The position numbers and the translations under genes are program-made. From contig PSRJ01000267.1 in the NCBI GenBank assembly GCA_003175985.1, positions 1 to 51,554 on the forward strand: a DNA stretch of 51,554 bases, read 5' to 3'. Below are positions 17,895 to 25,273 of this stretch, one piece after another. Every line of letters begins with the position of its first letter. Within the stretch, counting starts at the first letter, position 1. Below the pieces are notes generated by a model. It did no database searches, was not told the DNA's origin, and saw nothing but the letters and a program-made list of their open reading frames with translations. Origin of the DNA: Terriglobia bacterium (lineage in GTDB: Bacteria > Acidobacteriota > Terriglobia > Bryobacterales > Bryobacteraceae).

Positions 17895-18533
17895 ATGACT
17901 TATACCCGGGTGGTCGGGATTACTTTCGGCTGGATGATTGACCACATCGTCCGCTGGCTGGCCCTGTCGCGTATTCATCCCAACGTGCTCACGTTTCTGG
18001 GACTGCTAATCAACATTTGGGCGGCATATCTGTTCGCCCAAGGCCGGTTTCGGGCAGCGGCGGCCGTGGTGATCGGCGCCGGACTGTTCGATATGGTGGA
18101 CGGCCGGGTGGCGCGCGCGACTGATCGGGTGACGCGTTTCGGAGGCTTTTTCGATTCGGTGCTCGATCGCTATTCCGATCTCGCCCTCTTTATGGGGCTG
18201 CTCGTCTACTATGCTTCCATAAACCGGTTCTTCTACATCGTGCTCACCGCCATTGTGATGACCGGGTCGGTGATGGTCAGCTATGCCCGCGCCCGCGCGG
18301 AGTGCACTATTCCCAAATGCAAGGTGGGCTTCCTGGAAAGGCCGGAGCGTGTGGTCCTGATCATCATTGGCGCGCTGTTTGGCCGCATGGCGGCCGTGCT
18401 GTGGGTCATCGCTGTGCTTTCGAACCTTACGGTGATCCACCGCATGATCTACACCTGGCAGGAGGCCAGGCGGCTGGAGGATGCGCAATTGCGCGCCGTG
18501 TCTGCGTCCACAGTGAAAGACAAGGTGCCATGA
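17895..18533 (+). CDS. CDP-alcohol phosphatidyltransferase family membrane protein
   Basis: A 212-residue multi-pass membrane protein. The complete catalytic signature DxxDGxxAR-x8-GxxxDxxxD is present: D66, D69, G70, A73, R74, G83, D87 and D91. The four Asp residues bind metals and the CDP-activated donor lipid, so an active enzyme of phospholipid synthesis in the inner membrane is expected. The acceptor (glycerol phosphate, inositol phosphate or other) cannot be told from sequence alone; the arrangement is close to PgsA-like and archaetidylinositol-phosphate-synthase-like members. It starts 2 nt after greA, and its TGA stop overlaps the next gene's ATG (ATGA). Confidence 0.9.
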   Translation: MTYTRVVGITFGWMIDHIVRWLALSRIHPNVLTFLGLLINIWAAYLFAQGRFRAAAAVVIGAGLFDMVDGRVARATDRVTRFGGFFDSVLDRYSDLALFMGLLVYYASINRFFYIVLTAIVMTGSVMVSYARARAECTIPKCKVGFLERPERVVLIIIGALFGRMAAVLWVIAVLSNLTVIHRMIYTWQEARRLEDAQLRAVSASTVKDKVP

Positions 18534-19144
18534 ACGAAGATTTCCTGGAACGTTTGAAGGTTCGAGAAGTGATCGAGAACTGGGCGCTCTGGCGCGACGC
18601 CAACGATTGGGAGCGCTTCCGCGCGTGCTGGGCGCCGGAAGGCCGCATGATGGCCACGTGGACTCAGGGGACCTTCGAAGAATTCATCGAGATGAGCAAA
18701 CAGGGTTTCGCCAAGGGCGTGCGAATCTTACATTTCCTTGGCGGCAGCACGATCGAAGTGTCGGGCGATCGGGCCATCGCCCTGACCAAGATGACCATCT
18801 CGCAGCGGGGCAAGGTGCACGATGTGCTCGTCGATGTCGTCTGTACCGGCCGCTTCTGCGATTTCCTGCGTAAACATGAGGGCCGTTGGGGCATCTCGCT
18901 GCGGCAGCCCATTTACGAGAAGGACCGCCTGGACCCGGTCGATCCCGCCGCCCGGTTGGAATTGGATCCGGAGCGGCTGGCGCGATTCCCCGAAGGCTAT
19001 CGCCACCTGGCGTATCTGCAATCGCTCATAGGTTATCCCGTCAAAACCGACATGCCGGGTCTTACGGGGCCTGAAGTGGAAGCGCTTTACGCACGATGCC
19101 GCGCGTGGCTCGCCGGCGAATCCAAAAGCGCGGACGCCCGGTAG
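18530..19144 (+). CDS. NTF2/SnoaL-like domain protein
   Basis: A 204-residue soluble protein without signal peptide. The first 130 residues fit the cone-shaped NTF2-like fold: an N-terminal helix (LERLKVREVIENWALWRDAN), DWERFRACWAPEGRM, then beta strands such as IEVSGDRAIALTKMTI. The start is translationally coupled (ATGA overlap) to the phosphatidyltransferase. A C-terminal extension from about residue 135 (RLDPVDPAARLELDPERLAR onward) contains YRHLAYLQSLIGYPVKTDMP and is not part of the minimal fold. Family members include hydratases, isomerases and binding proteins; I cannot assign a substrate. Confidence 0.8.
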   Translation: MNEDFLERLKVREVIENWALWRDANDWERFRACWAPEGRMMATWTQGTFEEFIEMSKQGFAKGVRILHFLGGSTIEVSGDRAIALTKMTISQRGKVHDVLVDVVCTGRFCDFLRKHEGRWGISLRQPIYEKDRLDPVDPAARLELDPERLARFPEGYRHLAYLQSLIGYPVKTDMPGLTGPEVEALYARCRAWLAGESKSADAR

Positions 19145-19166
19145 CGGCAAAGCGGTCGATCCCGGT

Positions 19167-19182
19167 TACAATCGCAGTAGTG
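19167..19182 (+). promoter_or_regulatory. -10-like TACAAT immediately before a GTG start (leaderless type)
   Basis: TACAAT at 19167-19172 ends 7 nt before the GTG at 19180, and no Shine-Dalgarno sequence lies between. Transcription would begin at or next to the start codon. Confidence 0.45.
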
Positions 19183-20385
19183 AGGATCTTAGCATTATTG
19201 ATCCTAGCGGTATCGTGCGCCTCGGCCGCGCCGCCCACCATGGTCGTGGTTTCTGAGGATGAAGCCGATCCTGTGCGAAGCGCCCTCACGCGTAAGGAAG
19301 CCTGGACGCAGGATTCCGCGCGGCGCCTGCGCGCCGAGGCTGACCGGCGGATGAACCAGGGGCCGTGGAGCGTTACGTACGAGCGGCCTGCCGGACTGGC
19401 CCTCGATCCGCACGACTACTATAGCGAGGCTCCTTACTGGTGGCCCAATCCCGACGACCCCGCGGGACCCTTCATTCTGCGTGACGGCCGCCTGAATCCG
19501 GATCGTTTCACCGCCAATCGCAACGCGCTCGAATCGCTGTGCGACACCGTGTTCACGCTGGGCACCGCAGCCTACTTCTTTGACGATGCCCGCTACGCGC
19601 AACGCGCTTCGCGGCTGCTACAGGTGTGGTTTATCAATCCTCGGACGCGCATGAATCCGAACCTGGAGAATGCCCAGGCGATTCGCGGCGCCAATCTCGG
19701 CCGGCCCGCGGGAATCCTAGAAGGCCGCGTCCTTATTCGCGCGATTCAGGGAATCGAGTTCCTGGCGCGCACCGGAAACTGGGACCCGAAGGACCAAGCG
19801 GCCGTGCGGAAATGGTTCGAAGATTACCTGCATTGGCTCACGCAGAGCAAGAACGGCCTCGAGGAAAAAAGCAGCGGCAATAACCAGGCATCCTGGTGGA
19901 CCGCGCAAGTAGCCGCCATCGCCACCCTCGTCGAAGATGAAGCCGCCAGTAAGATGGCATTCAGCTATTACCGCGATCGCATCTTCCCGCGCCAGATTCG
20001 CGGTGACGGCAGCGCGCCGGGAGAGGACTCCCGCAGTCTGTGGTCGTCGGTCTTTAATCTGGAAGCGCTCACTATGGTGTGCCGCATCGCGGAAATGCAG
20101 GGCGTCGATCTCTGGAGTGTTCGCGGTAGAAACAATTCGACCATCGCCACCGTGGTCAATTACCTCGAGCCCTACCTTTCGGACCCGCGGAAGTGGAGCC
20201 GGGAACAGGAAATCGACCTGGAAACTGATGGCTTGTATTTTTTGGCTTTCGCGGGGATGGGGCTAAAACAGCAGGAATATATCGCGCTCTATCAGAAACT
20301 GGAACACCCCGATCGCGCCTGGCTGACGCTGGTGGATCTGCTGGTGGGCCGTTGGATGGCCGCGGGTCACCAAACCAGACACTAA
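19180..20385 (+). CDS. Exported alginate-lyase-fold protein (PL5-like alpha/alpha barrel)
   Basis: A 401-residue protein. The GTG start at 19180 gives a clean signal peptide (MRILALLILAVSCASA) and avoids overlap with the preceding gene; a longer frame from 19096 is rejected. Family hallmarks are YYSEAPYWWPNPDDPAGPF (about 80-98), DGRLNPDRF, and SVFNLEALTMVCRIAEMQGV near residues 290-309, as in Alginate_lyase (PF05426) proteins. Known members degrade uronate polysaccharides by beta-elimination in the periplasm. The usual NNH catalytic motif reads N234-N235-Q236 here, and the usual Tyr after the RSL motif appears to be Ser289, so the chemistry may be altered or lost. The closely following tryptophanase has its own promoter. 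Confidence 0.82.
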   Translation: MRILALLILAVSCASAAPPTMVVVSEDEADPVRSALTRKEAWTQDSARRLRAEADRRMNQGPWSVTYERPAGLALDPHDYYSEAPYWWPNPDDPAGPFILRDGRLNPDRFTANRNALESLCDTVFTLGTAAYFFDDARYAQRASRLLQVWFINPRTRMNPNLENAQAIRGANLGRPAGILEGRVLIRAIQGIEFLARTGNWDPKDQAAVRKWFEDYLHWLTQSKNGLEEKSSGNNQASWWTAQVAAIATLVEDEAASKMAFSYYRDRIFPRQIRGDGSAPGEDSRSLWSSVFNLEALTMVCRIAEMQGVDLWSVRGRNNSTIATVVNYLEPYLSDPRKWSREQEIDLETDGLYFLAFAGMGLKQQEYIALYQKLEHPDRAWLTLVDLLVGRWMAAGHQTRH

Positions 20386-20417
20386 GAACCGCGCGCGGAA
20401 GTTCCGTGCAATTCCCT

Positions 20418-20434
20418 TATAATTCAAGCGAGTG
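20418..20434 (+). promoter_or_regulatory. -10 TATAAT immediately before the tryptophanase GTG start
   Basis: A consensus TATAAT at 20418-20423 ends 8 nt before the GTG start at 20432, with no Shine-Dalgarno sequence. A leaderless transcript is predicted. Confidence 0.5.
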
Positions 20435-21778
20435 AAGACCATAATCGAGCCCTTCCGCATCAAAAGCGTCGAGCCTTTGCGCCATACCACCCCCGCTGAG
20501 CGCGAGCTCCATTTACAGAAGGCCGGCTATAACCTGTTTCAGATCGAAGCGCGCAACATATTGATCGATCTGCTCACGGATTCCGGCACCAGCGCCATGT
20601 CCACGGAGCAGTGGGCCGCCCTGATGCGAGGCGACGAATCCTATGCCGGAAGCGAGAGCTTCTACCGTTTGAAACGGACGGTAGATGATCTGACGGGATT
20701 TCGCCACATGATCCCGACGCACCAGGGCCGGGCCGCGGAGCGCATTCTCTTTACCGTTCTCTGCAAGCCTGGGCATATCGTACCTTCCAACACGCATTTC
20801 GATACCACTCGGGCCAACATCGAATTCACCGGCGCGCGCGCCCTGGATCTTCCGGTCCCGGAGGCGGCCGATACCCAGGCGCGGCTGGATTTCAAGGGCA
20901 ACCTTAACGTAGCGGCGCTGGAGGAGCTGATTTGCGAACAGGGTGTTACGCGAATCCCTCTGGTGATGCTGACCGTGACCAACAACTCCGGTGGCGGACA
21001 ACCGGTCTCGATGGCGAATATCGAAGCCGTCTGGCAGGTTTGCCAGCGGCACCGCATTCCGCTCTACCTGGATGCGTGCCGCTTCGCGGAGAATGCCTGG
21101 TTCATTCGCGAACGCGAGGAAGGGTATGGGCATTGGTCTCCCAAGCAAATCGCGCAAAGAATGTTTGCTCATGCCGACGGCTGCACCTTCTCGGCCAAGA
21201 AAGACGCGTTCGCCAATATCGGCGGATTCCTGTGCACTAACGACGACCAGGTGGCGCAACAGGAAACCAATCTCCTGATTCTGACGGAAGGATTCCCCAC
21301 TTATGGCGGTCTCGCGGGCCGGGATCTGGAAGCGATTGCTGCCGGTCTGGAAGAAGTCCTCGACCCCGACTACCTGCGCTATCGCATCATTTCGACTGGT
21401 TACCTGGGCCGTCACATCGCCGATCACGGCGTGCCTATTGTCGAGCCTCCCGGCGGGCACGCCATCTACATCGACGCGGGCCGCATGCTGCCGCATATCC
21501 CTCCGGAGCAATTTCCGGGGCAGGCGCTCGCGGTGGAGTTATATCGCCACGCAGGCATCCGGTCGGTGGAGATCGGTTCGGTGATGTTCGGGGAGGCAGC
21601 GCAGCATGAGTTACTGCGGCTGGCGATTCCGCGCCGCGTGTATACACAAAGCCATATCGATTACGTGGTGGAAGCCATACTCGAGGTGAATGAGCGCAAG
21701 CGAGAGATTCAAGGCCTCGAAATCGTCGAGCAGCCGCCCTTCCTGCGCCATTTCAGCGCGCGGTTTCGGCCGCTGTGA
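20432..21778 (+). CDS. tnaA: Tryptophanase (PLP-dependent tryptophan indole-lyase)
   Basis: A 448-residue protein of the beta-eliminating lyase family, full length and close to tyrosine phenol-lyase from EPFRIKSVEP onward. The PLP Schiff-base lysine is K257 in SAKKD. Three positions that separate the two activities point to tryptophanase: Asp124 in FDTTR where tyrosine phenol-lyase has Thr124, Ile381 where it has the tyrosine-reading Arg381, and His440 in LRHFSARF where it has Phe448. The expected reaction is L-tryptophan to indole, pyruvate and ammonia in the cytoplasm. There is no tnaC-like leader peptide and no room for one: the -10 box lies directly before the GTG start, so regulation must differ from E. 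coli. The downstream neighbour is convergent, 7 nt away. Confidence 0.9.
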   Translation: MKTIIEPFRIKSVEPLRHTTPAERELHLQKAGYNLFQIEARNILIDLLTDSGTSAMSTEQWAALMRGDESYAGSESFYRLKRTVDDLTGFRHMIPTHQGRAAERILFTVLCKPGHIVPSNTHFDTTRANIEFTGARALDLPVPEAADTQARLDFKGNLNVAALEELICEQGVTRIPLVMLTVTNNSGGGQPVSMANIEAVWQVCQRHRIPLYLDACRFAENAWFIREREEGYGHWSPKQIAQRMFAHADGCTFSAKKDAFANIGGFLCTNDDQVAQQETNLLILTEGFPTYGGLAGRDLEAIAAGLEEVLDPDYLRYRIISTGYLGRHIADHGVPIVEPPGGHAIYIDAGRMLPHIPPEQFPGQALAVELYRHAGIRSVEIGSVMFGEAAQHELLRLAIPRRVYTQSHIDYVVEAILEVNERKREIQGLEIVEQPPFLRHFSARFRPL

Positions 21779-21785
21779 TCAATTG

Positions 21786-23525
21786 CTACTTTGCGGCAAA
21801 TTGGAAATTGAGGATCATTTCGCTGGGCACGGGCCGCCCGTGATCCTGCGCAGGTTCGAAGGCCCAGAATTTGGCCGCGCGGATGGCGGCATCCACCAAT
21901 TGGAAATTCCCGGCATTGCGGCCCATCGGCGTCACTCTGGTGACTTTGCCGTCGGCGCCAATCTCGACTTTTAGCTGGATCGTCTGGCTGCCGCGTACCG
22001 GAACGTTGCCCGGCAGGGAGGGCGGTCTCTGCCGTAGCGCCTTGGGCCCAATGTAAGACGGTTTCGTATCGGGCGGAGTTGCCGCCGAGGCCGGCGGGGG
22101 CGGCAAACTTTCGGGCAGCGGGACCGGTGTTGCTGCCACCGGCGTTCGCGGTGCCGGCGTGGCGACGGGCGCGGGCTCGCGGGGGCTTGCCGGAGCGGCC
22201 GGCGCTTGCATCGTTAGGGGAAGAGGAACGGCAGCAACCGCATTGCCGGAATTCCCCAATGCCGGTGGAGGCGCTACATCCACCGCGCCTTCCGTTTTGG
22301 CAGTTACCGGCGCGGCGGAACGCGAGGTATCTACAAATGGACGCAGCGTGCGTATCTTATGATCGCCGCTTTCGATCCTCACAGTCGGCTCCGCGGGCGG
22401 TGTGGAAGGACGCGCGGCTTCCAGCACGCGAACATGCTCCTCCACCGCGGTAGATCCGGGAATCAGCACGATCAAGCTGAACAGCAGGCTCCCTGTTTTA
22501 GGCGTATAGAAGACGGTTCCGGTGGACAGATCCGCGTCCGTCAACGACACTTGCTGCTCTCCGGCGCCATCGCGTATCGAAAGTACAGCGCCGCTGGGGC
22601 GCAGCGCGGCCACTGCGTCACGGTTCCACGTGAGCTTCCACATTGTGCCTTCCGGGTTCGCCGCAAATCCCGTACGGCTCGCCGGTGCAGATACGGGCGC
22701 TGGCCTTGCCGCCGGCGAGGGTTCGGCCGGCCGGCGCTGCGTCAGCCACACGTTGAATCCTGTTACTCCCGCGAGAACGATCAGCGCCAAAGCAGCAAAC
22801 CAGCCGAGGCGGGCCCGCGGCTGGCCGCGGGTGGCCTTAGGTTGCTCCGGAACCGTGGCGGGAACGGGCGCTGGCTCCAACGCAATCCCTGGCTGTCGCA
22901 GCGGCAGGGCTTTTGTATCTTCTTTGTTTAGCTTCTGTAATGTGAGAGGCTGCGTTCTTAACTGAAATGCCTGCCAGTTCTGCCAGGCGCCGTCTTCCCG
23001 CGCTGTGATGGAGAGCTCCATCAAAGACTTGGATATCGGAGTAAGGATCAGGAAGAACTTAAAGTCGGAAGCGTATGCGGGGTGAAGCCGCTCCAGAGCC
23101 GTCAGGATCTCCTGATCGGTCTCCCGCGGAATGGCGTCTGTACGAGTCCTGCTGCGGTAGAAGCCAATCACGGTTTGGCTCTGATTCTGATTTGTCGAAA
23201 CTACCGTCTGCTCCAGACTCTGCATGTCTGACGGCGAAAGCCGAAATGTGGGGCCGTAACGGTGCTCGATTGCCAGCGGGATCACCTGGTCCACCACTCT
23301 CGAACCCCCGCCGCCCGGGGCGCCAATCAGCAGCCCTCCGACTTCCGCGCCGCCCCCGCGTGGTAATGCCCACACTCCTTCGTTCACCTGGCTGCACACA
23401 GTTTCCAGCATTCCCTTCGGAATCGATAGCGAAGTGGGAAAGTCTTCAAAAACGACCAGGTCCGTGATTTCAACTGCACGAGGAGTTGAAATCGCCTTAA
23501 CGGGGGTTAACTGAGGAGCCGACAT
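21786..23525 (-). CDS. TonB-like protein with N-terminal degenerate JAMM domain
   Basis: A 579-residue fusion. The ATG at 23525 is preferred; a longer frame from 23615 adds 30 residues without a better ribosome site. Residues 55-165 look like a JAB/MPN (JAMM) domain: EVGGLLIG carries the usual Glu (E61), and VIGFYRSRTRTDAIPRETD aligns with the metal-site loop. The two zinc-binding His of HxH are R124 and R126; the later Asp (D137) is kept. A single membrane helix follows at about 241-261, then a long Pro/Ala-rich stretch, then a TonB C-terminal domain (about 480-579) with VEIGADGKVTRVTPM and AKFWAFEPA. It probably spans the periplasm and energises outer-membrane receptors such as those in this window, with an inactive JAMM domain on the cytoplasmic side. 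No exbB/exbD is nearby. Confidence 0.8.
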   Translation of the reverse strand: MSAPQLTPVKAISTPRAVEITDLVVFEDFPTSLSIPKGMLETVCSQVNEGVWALPRGGGAEVGGLLIGAPGGGGSRVVDQVIPLAIEHRYGPTFRLSPSDMQSLEQTVVSTNQNQSQTVIGFYRSRTRTDAIPRETDQEILTALERLHPAYASDFKFFLILTPISKSLMELSITAREDGAWQNWQAFQLRTQPLTLQKLNKEDTKALPLRQPGIALEPAPVPATVPEQPKATRGQPRARLGWFAALALIVLAGVTGFNVWLTQRRPAEPSPAARPAPVSAPASRTGFAANPEGTMWKLTWNRDAVAALRPSGAVLSIRDGAGEQQVSLTDADLSTGTVFYTPKTGSLLFSLIVLIPGSTAVEEHVRVLEAARPSTPPAEPTVRIESGDHKIRTLRPFVDTSRSAAPVTAKTEGAVDVAPPPALGNSGNAVAAVPLPLTMQAPAAPASPREPAPVATPAPRTPVAATPVPLPESLPPPPASAATPPDTKPSYIGPKALRQRPPSLPGNVPVRGSQTIQLKVEIGADGKVTRVTPMGRNAGNFQLVDAAIRAAKFWAFEPAQDHGRPVPSEMILNFQFAAK

Positions 23526-23607
23526 GCGAAAATACCTGTTCCACTTTACCAGCATCTGCCCGTTGTAAATGAAGGGCAGTACTACGTCACCGAACACCCA
23601 TTGCGAA

Positions 23608-24663
23608 TTACTCAATCAATTGTGGCTGAGTGAACAAGAAATGATCGAAATAGTAATGCATGAGCAAAACGCTCAGCACCACCACGAAGTAGCTCTGGTC
23701 GGCGGCCAACGGTGTTACGGCTCGAACCAGCATCGTCAAGAGCACCAGAATACCTGTAGCCGCCAGGAAGCACAGGTAATAAGGAAACATGCTGTTCCGC
23801 CGGATCAGCTTATGCATGAAAACGTTGTCGATTTCGCCGCGCTCATCGCGCAGACGGTTCAATAGCCAGAGCAGAAACAGATACTGAAAGGAGTGCCACG
23901 TGTTGTAGCCCTGGAATAATACGTCCAGGTTCGAACCGAGAGGCAGGCAGAAGGAGACCACCGTCGTGATGCCGATCAGTAGTGTTTTGGGGTAGTTGCC
24001 GCATCCGCGGCGGAATTCGCCTACGGTCTTGAGGATCCAGCCCAGCAGGAAAATGGTAAAGAGAACCCCCGCGATTACCGGCAAGTGCAGCGGCCTCACC
24101 CAGGAGGGGTACGGAAGTACTACACCGCCAACGCGAAACTGCTCCAGCGAAAGTTTGTAAAGCCCGAGAGGATACAGTCCCGTCAGGATTAGGCCATACT
24201 CGATCGCCCGCGACCATAGCCGCTCCGTGGCGCCGCTGCGTGCCCGATAGCAATCCGTCAAATAGATGATCTGATGCAGAACATGCAGCGAAGCCCAAGT
24301 GAAAAAGAACGTGATCAGCAGCGTGTAGTGAGTGACGCCCAGATAGATCACACCTAACGGCAACAGAAAGGCCAGCCGGGAATACCAGCGATGCCGTGCG
24401 CGGAAGCGGCCGTCGAGAAAGGTGTAGGTAATGGTCGAAAACAGGTGGGGGCCGCCGACCAGCGCCGCTACCGTAATATTGATCAGGTCAATCGCCTGTT
24501 GCGGCCTCATCCAGCCGGACGCCTGTGCCGTCCACGCCACCAGAAAAGGCAACGGCACCAGCACGGCACTGAAAATGAGCAGCGGCAGGTCCCACGAAGG
24601 TTTATAGATCCAACCCGGCCGGCGATACGGCATCAGGCTCGGTGACACGGCGAGTGCGGCCAT
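23608..24663 (-). CDS. His-rich multi-pass inner-membrane protein, unrecognised
   Basis: A 351-residue hydrophobic protein with about 8 to 9 membrane segments. Histidines recur in the membrane segments at conserved-looking sites: VGGPHLFSTITYTF, THYTLLITFFFTWASLHVLH, TWHSFQYLFLL, and LLMHYYFDHFLF near the C-terminus. Clusters of this kind in di-metal membrane oxygenases and desaturases bind iron, but the spacing does not match a family I can name, so no activity is assigned. The ATG at 24663 is preceded 7 nt away by TATCAT. The gene ends 83 nt before the TonB-like gene, in the same direction, so they may be co-transcribed. Confidence 0.7.
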   Translation of the reverse strand: MAALAVSPSLMPYRRPGWIYKPSWDLPLLIFSAVLVPLPFLVAWTAQASGWMRPQQAIDLINITVAALVGGPHLFSTITYTFLDGRFRARHRWYSRLAFLLPLGVIYLGVTHYTLLITFFFTWASLHVLHQIIYLTDCYRARSGATERLWSRAIEYGLILTGLYPLGLYKLSLEQFRVGGVVLPYPSWVRPLHLPVIAGVLFTIFLLGWILKTVGEFRRGCGNYPKTLLIGITTVVSFCLPLGSNLDVLFQGYNTWHSFQYLFLLWLLNRLRDERGEIDNVFMHKLIRRNSMFPYYLCFLAATGILVLLTMLVRAVTPLAADQSYFVVVLSVLLMHYYFDHFLFTQPQLIE

Positions 24664-24676
24664 AGCGAGAATGATA
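24661..24676 (-). promoter_or_regulatory. -10-like TATCAT immediately before an ATG start (leaderless type)
   Basis: On the minus strand TATCAT (24671-24676) ends 7 nt before the ATG at 24663, with no Shine-Dalgarno sequence between. Confidence 0.45.
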
Positions 24677-24736
24677 CGTCAGACTGATCGAGAATTCACC
24701 CCCCGTTCAAGAGGTTAGGGAGAATTCGTGGGAGAT

Positions 24737-24754
24737 GCCACCGCACCCGGTGGC
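24737..24754. repeat. Hairpin in the divergent intergenic region
   Basis: GCCACCG-CACC-CGGTGGC forms a 7-bp stem with a 4-nt loop in the 265-bp gap between the divergent membrane-protein and TIG-protein genes. Its function is unknown; there is no T-tract. Confidence 0.4.
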
Positions 24755-24876
24755 AAACGGGACTATCATATTCCCCAACGCCATTTCGACCGGCGGCTTC
24801 CCGGGGGGATCTGCGCCTCCGACGGATTCCTTCCGGGCGGCCGTCCCCCCACGCGTGGTTATTTTCCTCACTGGCC

Positions 24877-24905
24877 TTGAATTCGGTCTGCAATGGACAT
24901 AGCAT
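24877..24905 (+). promoter_or_regulatory. Promoter of the TIG-domain protein gene
   Basis: TTGAAT (24877-24882), a 17-nt spacer and TAGCAT (24900-24905) lie 24 nt before the ATG at 24929. A GGACGG ribosome site follows. Confidence 0.45.
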
Positions 24906-24928
24906 GAGATCAAAGGACGGATATTGAG

Positions 24929-25273
24929 ATGAAACTGTCTTTTTTTTCTGCACTTCTGTTCATTGCCTGTGTGGTCTCGTACGCGCAGGAGGGGATTCCG
25001 CGAATGGTCACCGTGGATCCCATGAGCGGGAAAGCAGGTGACGTGATCGCCGTGACCGGTGAGAACCTTCAAAAGGATATGGTGAGCAGAGTTTTTCTCA
25101 CCGACGGCAAGAACGATACTCCCGTGGAAGTGACGGAGCAGACCGCCACAACCATCAAGTTCAAAATTCCGGATAAGGCTCCATCCGGTGGCCGGCTCGC
25201 GCTGATGATACTCACGAGCGGCAAAGACGCAAAATATATCGAGCAGCCCGTCAAGGTGATGATCGAGCAGTAG
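24929..25273 (+). CDS. Small exported IPT/TIG-domain protein
   Basis: A 114-residue protein: signal peptide (MKLSFFSALLFIACVVSYAQ) followed by one immunoglobulin-like IPT/TIG domain. The domain begins with the typical VDPMSGKAGDVIAVTGENL, continues with a VFLTDGK strand, and ends in PDKAPSGGRLALMILTSG. TIG domains bind carbohydrate or protein partners, or act as spacers. A secreted protein of a single TIG domain is unusually small, so it is probably an accessory or matrix component. Its TAG stop directly abuts the TAA stop of the convergent TPR gene, leaving no intergenic base for a terminator. Confidence 0.85.
   Translation: MKLSFFSALLFIACVVSYAQEGIPRMVTVDPMSGKAGDVIAVTGENLQKDMVSRVFLTDGKNDTPVEVTEQTATTIKFKIPDKAPSGGRLALMILTSGKDAKYIEQPVKVMIEQ

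Noticed and set aside
20513-21511. A 332-codon minus-strand open frame over the tryptophanase gene
   Set aside because: The sense strand is a full-length, residue-perfect enzyme; the antisense frame has no domain or ribosome site.
24664-24928. Possible small RNA or tRNA in the 265-bp gap
   Set aside because: Only one 7-bp hairpin is present; there is no cloverleaf, TPsiC-like sequence or CCA-proximal acceptor stem. No tRNA or rRNA was recognised in any gap.
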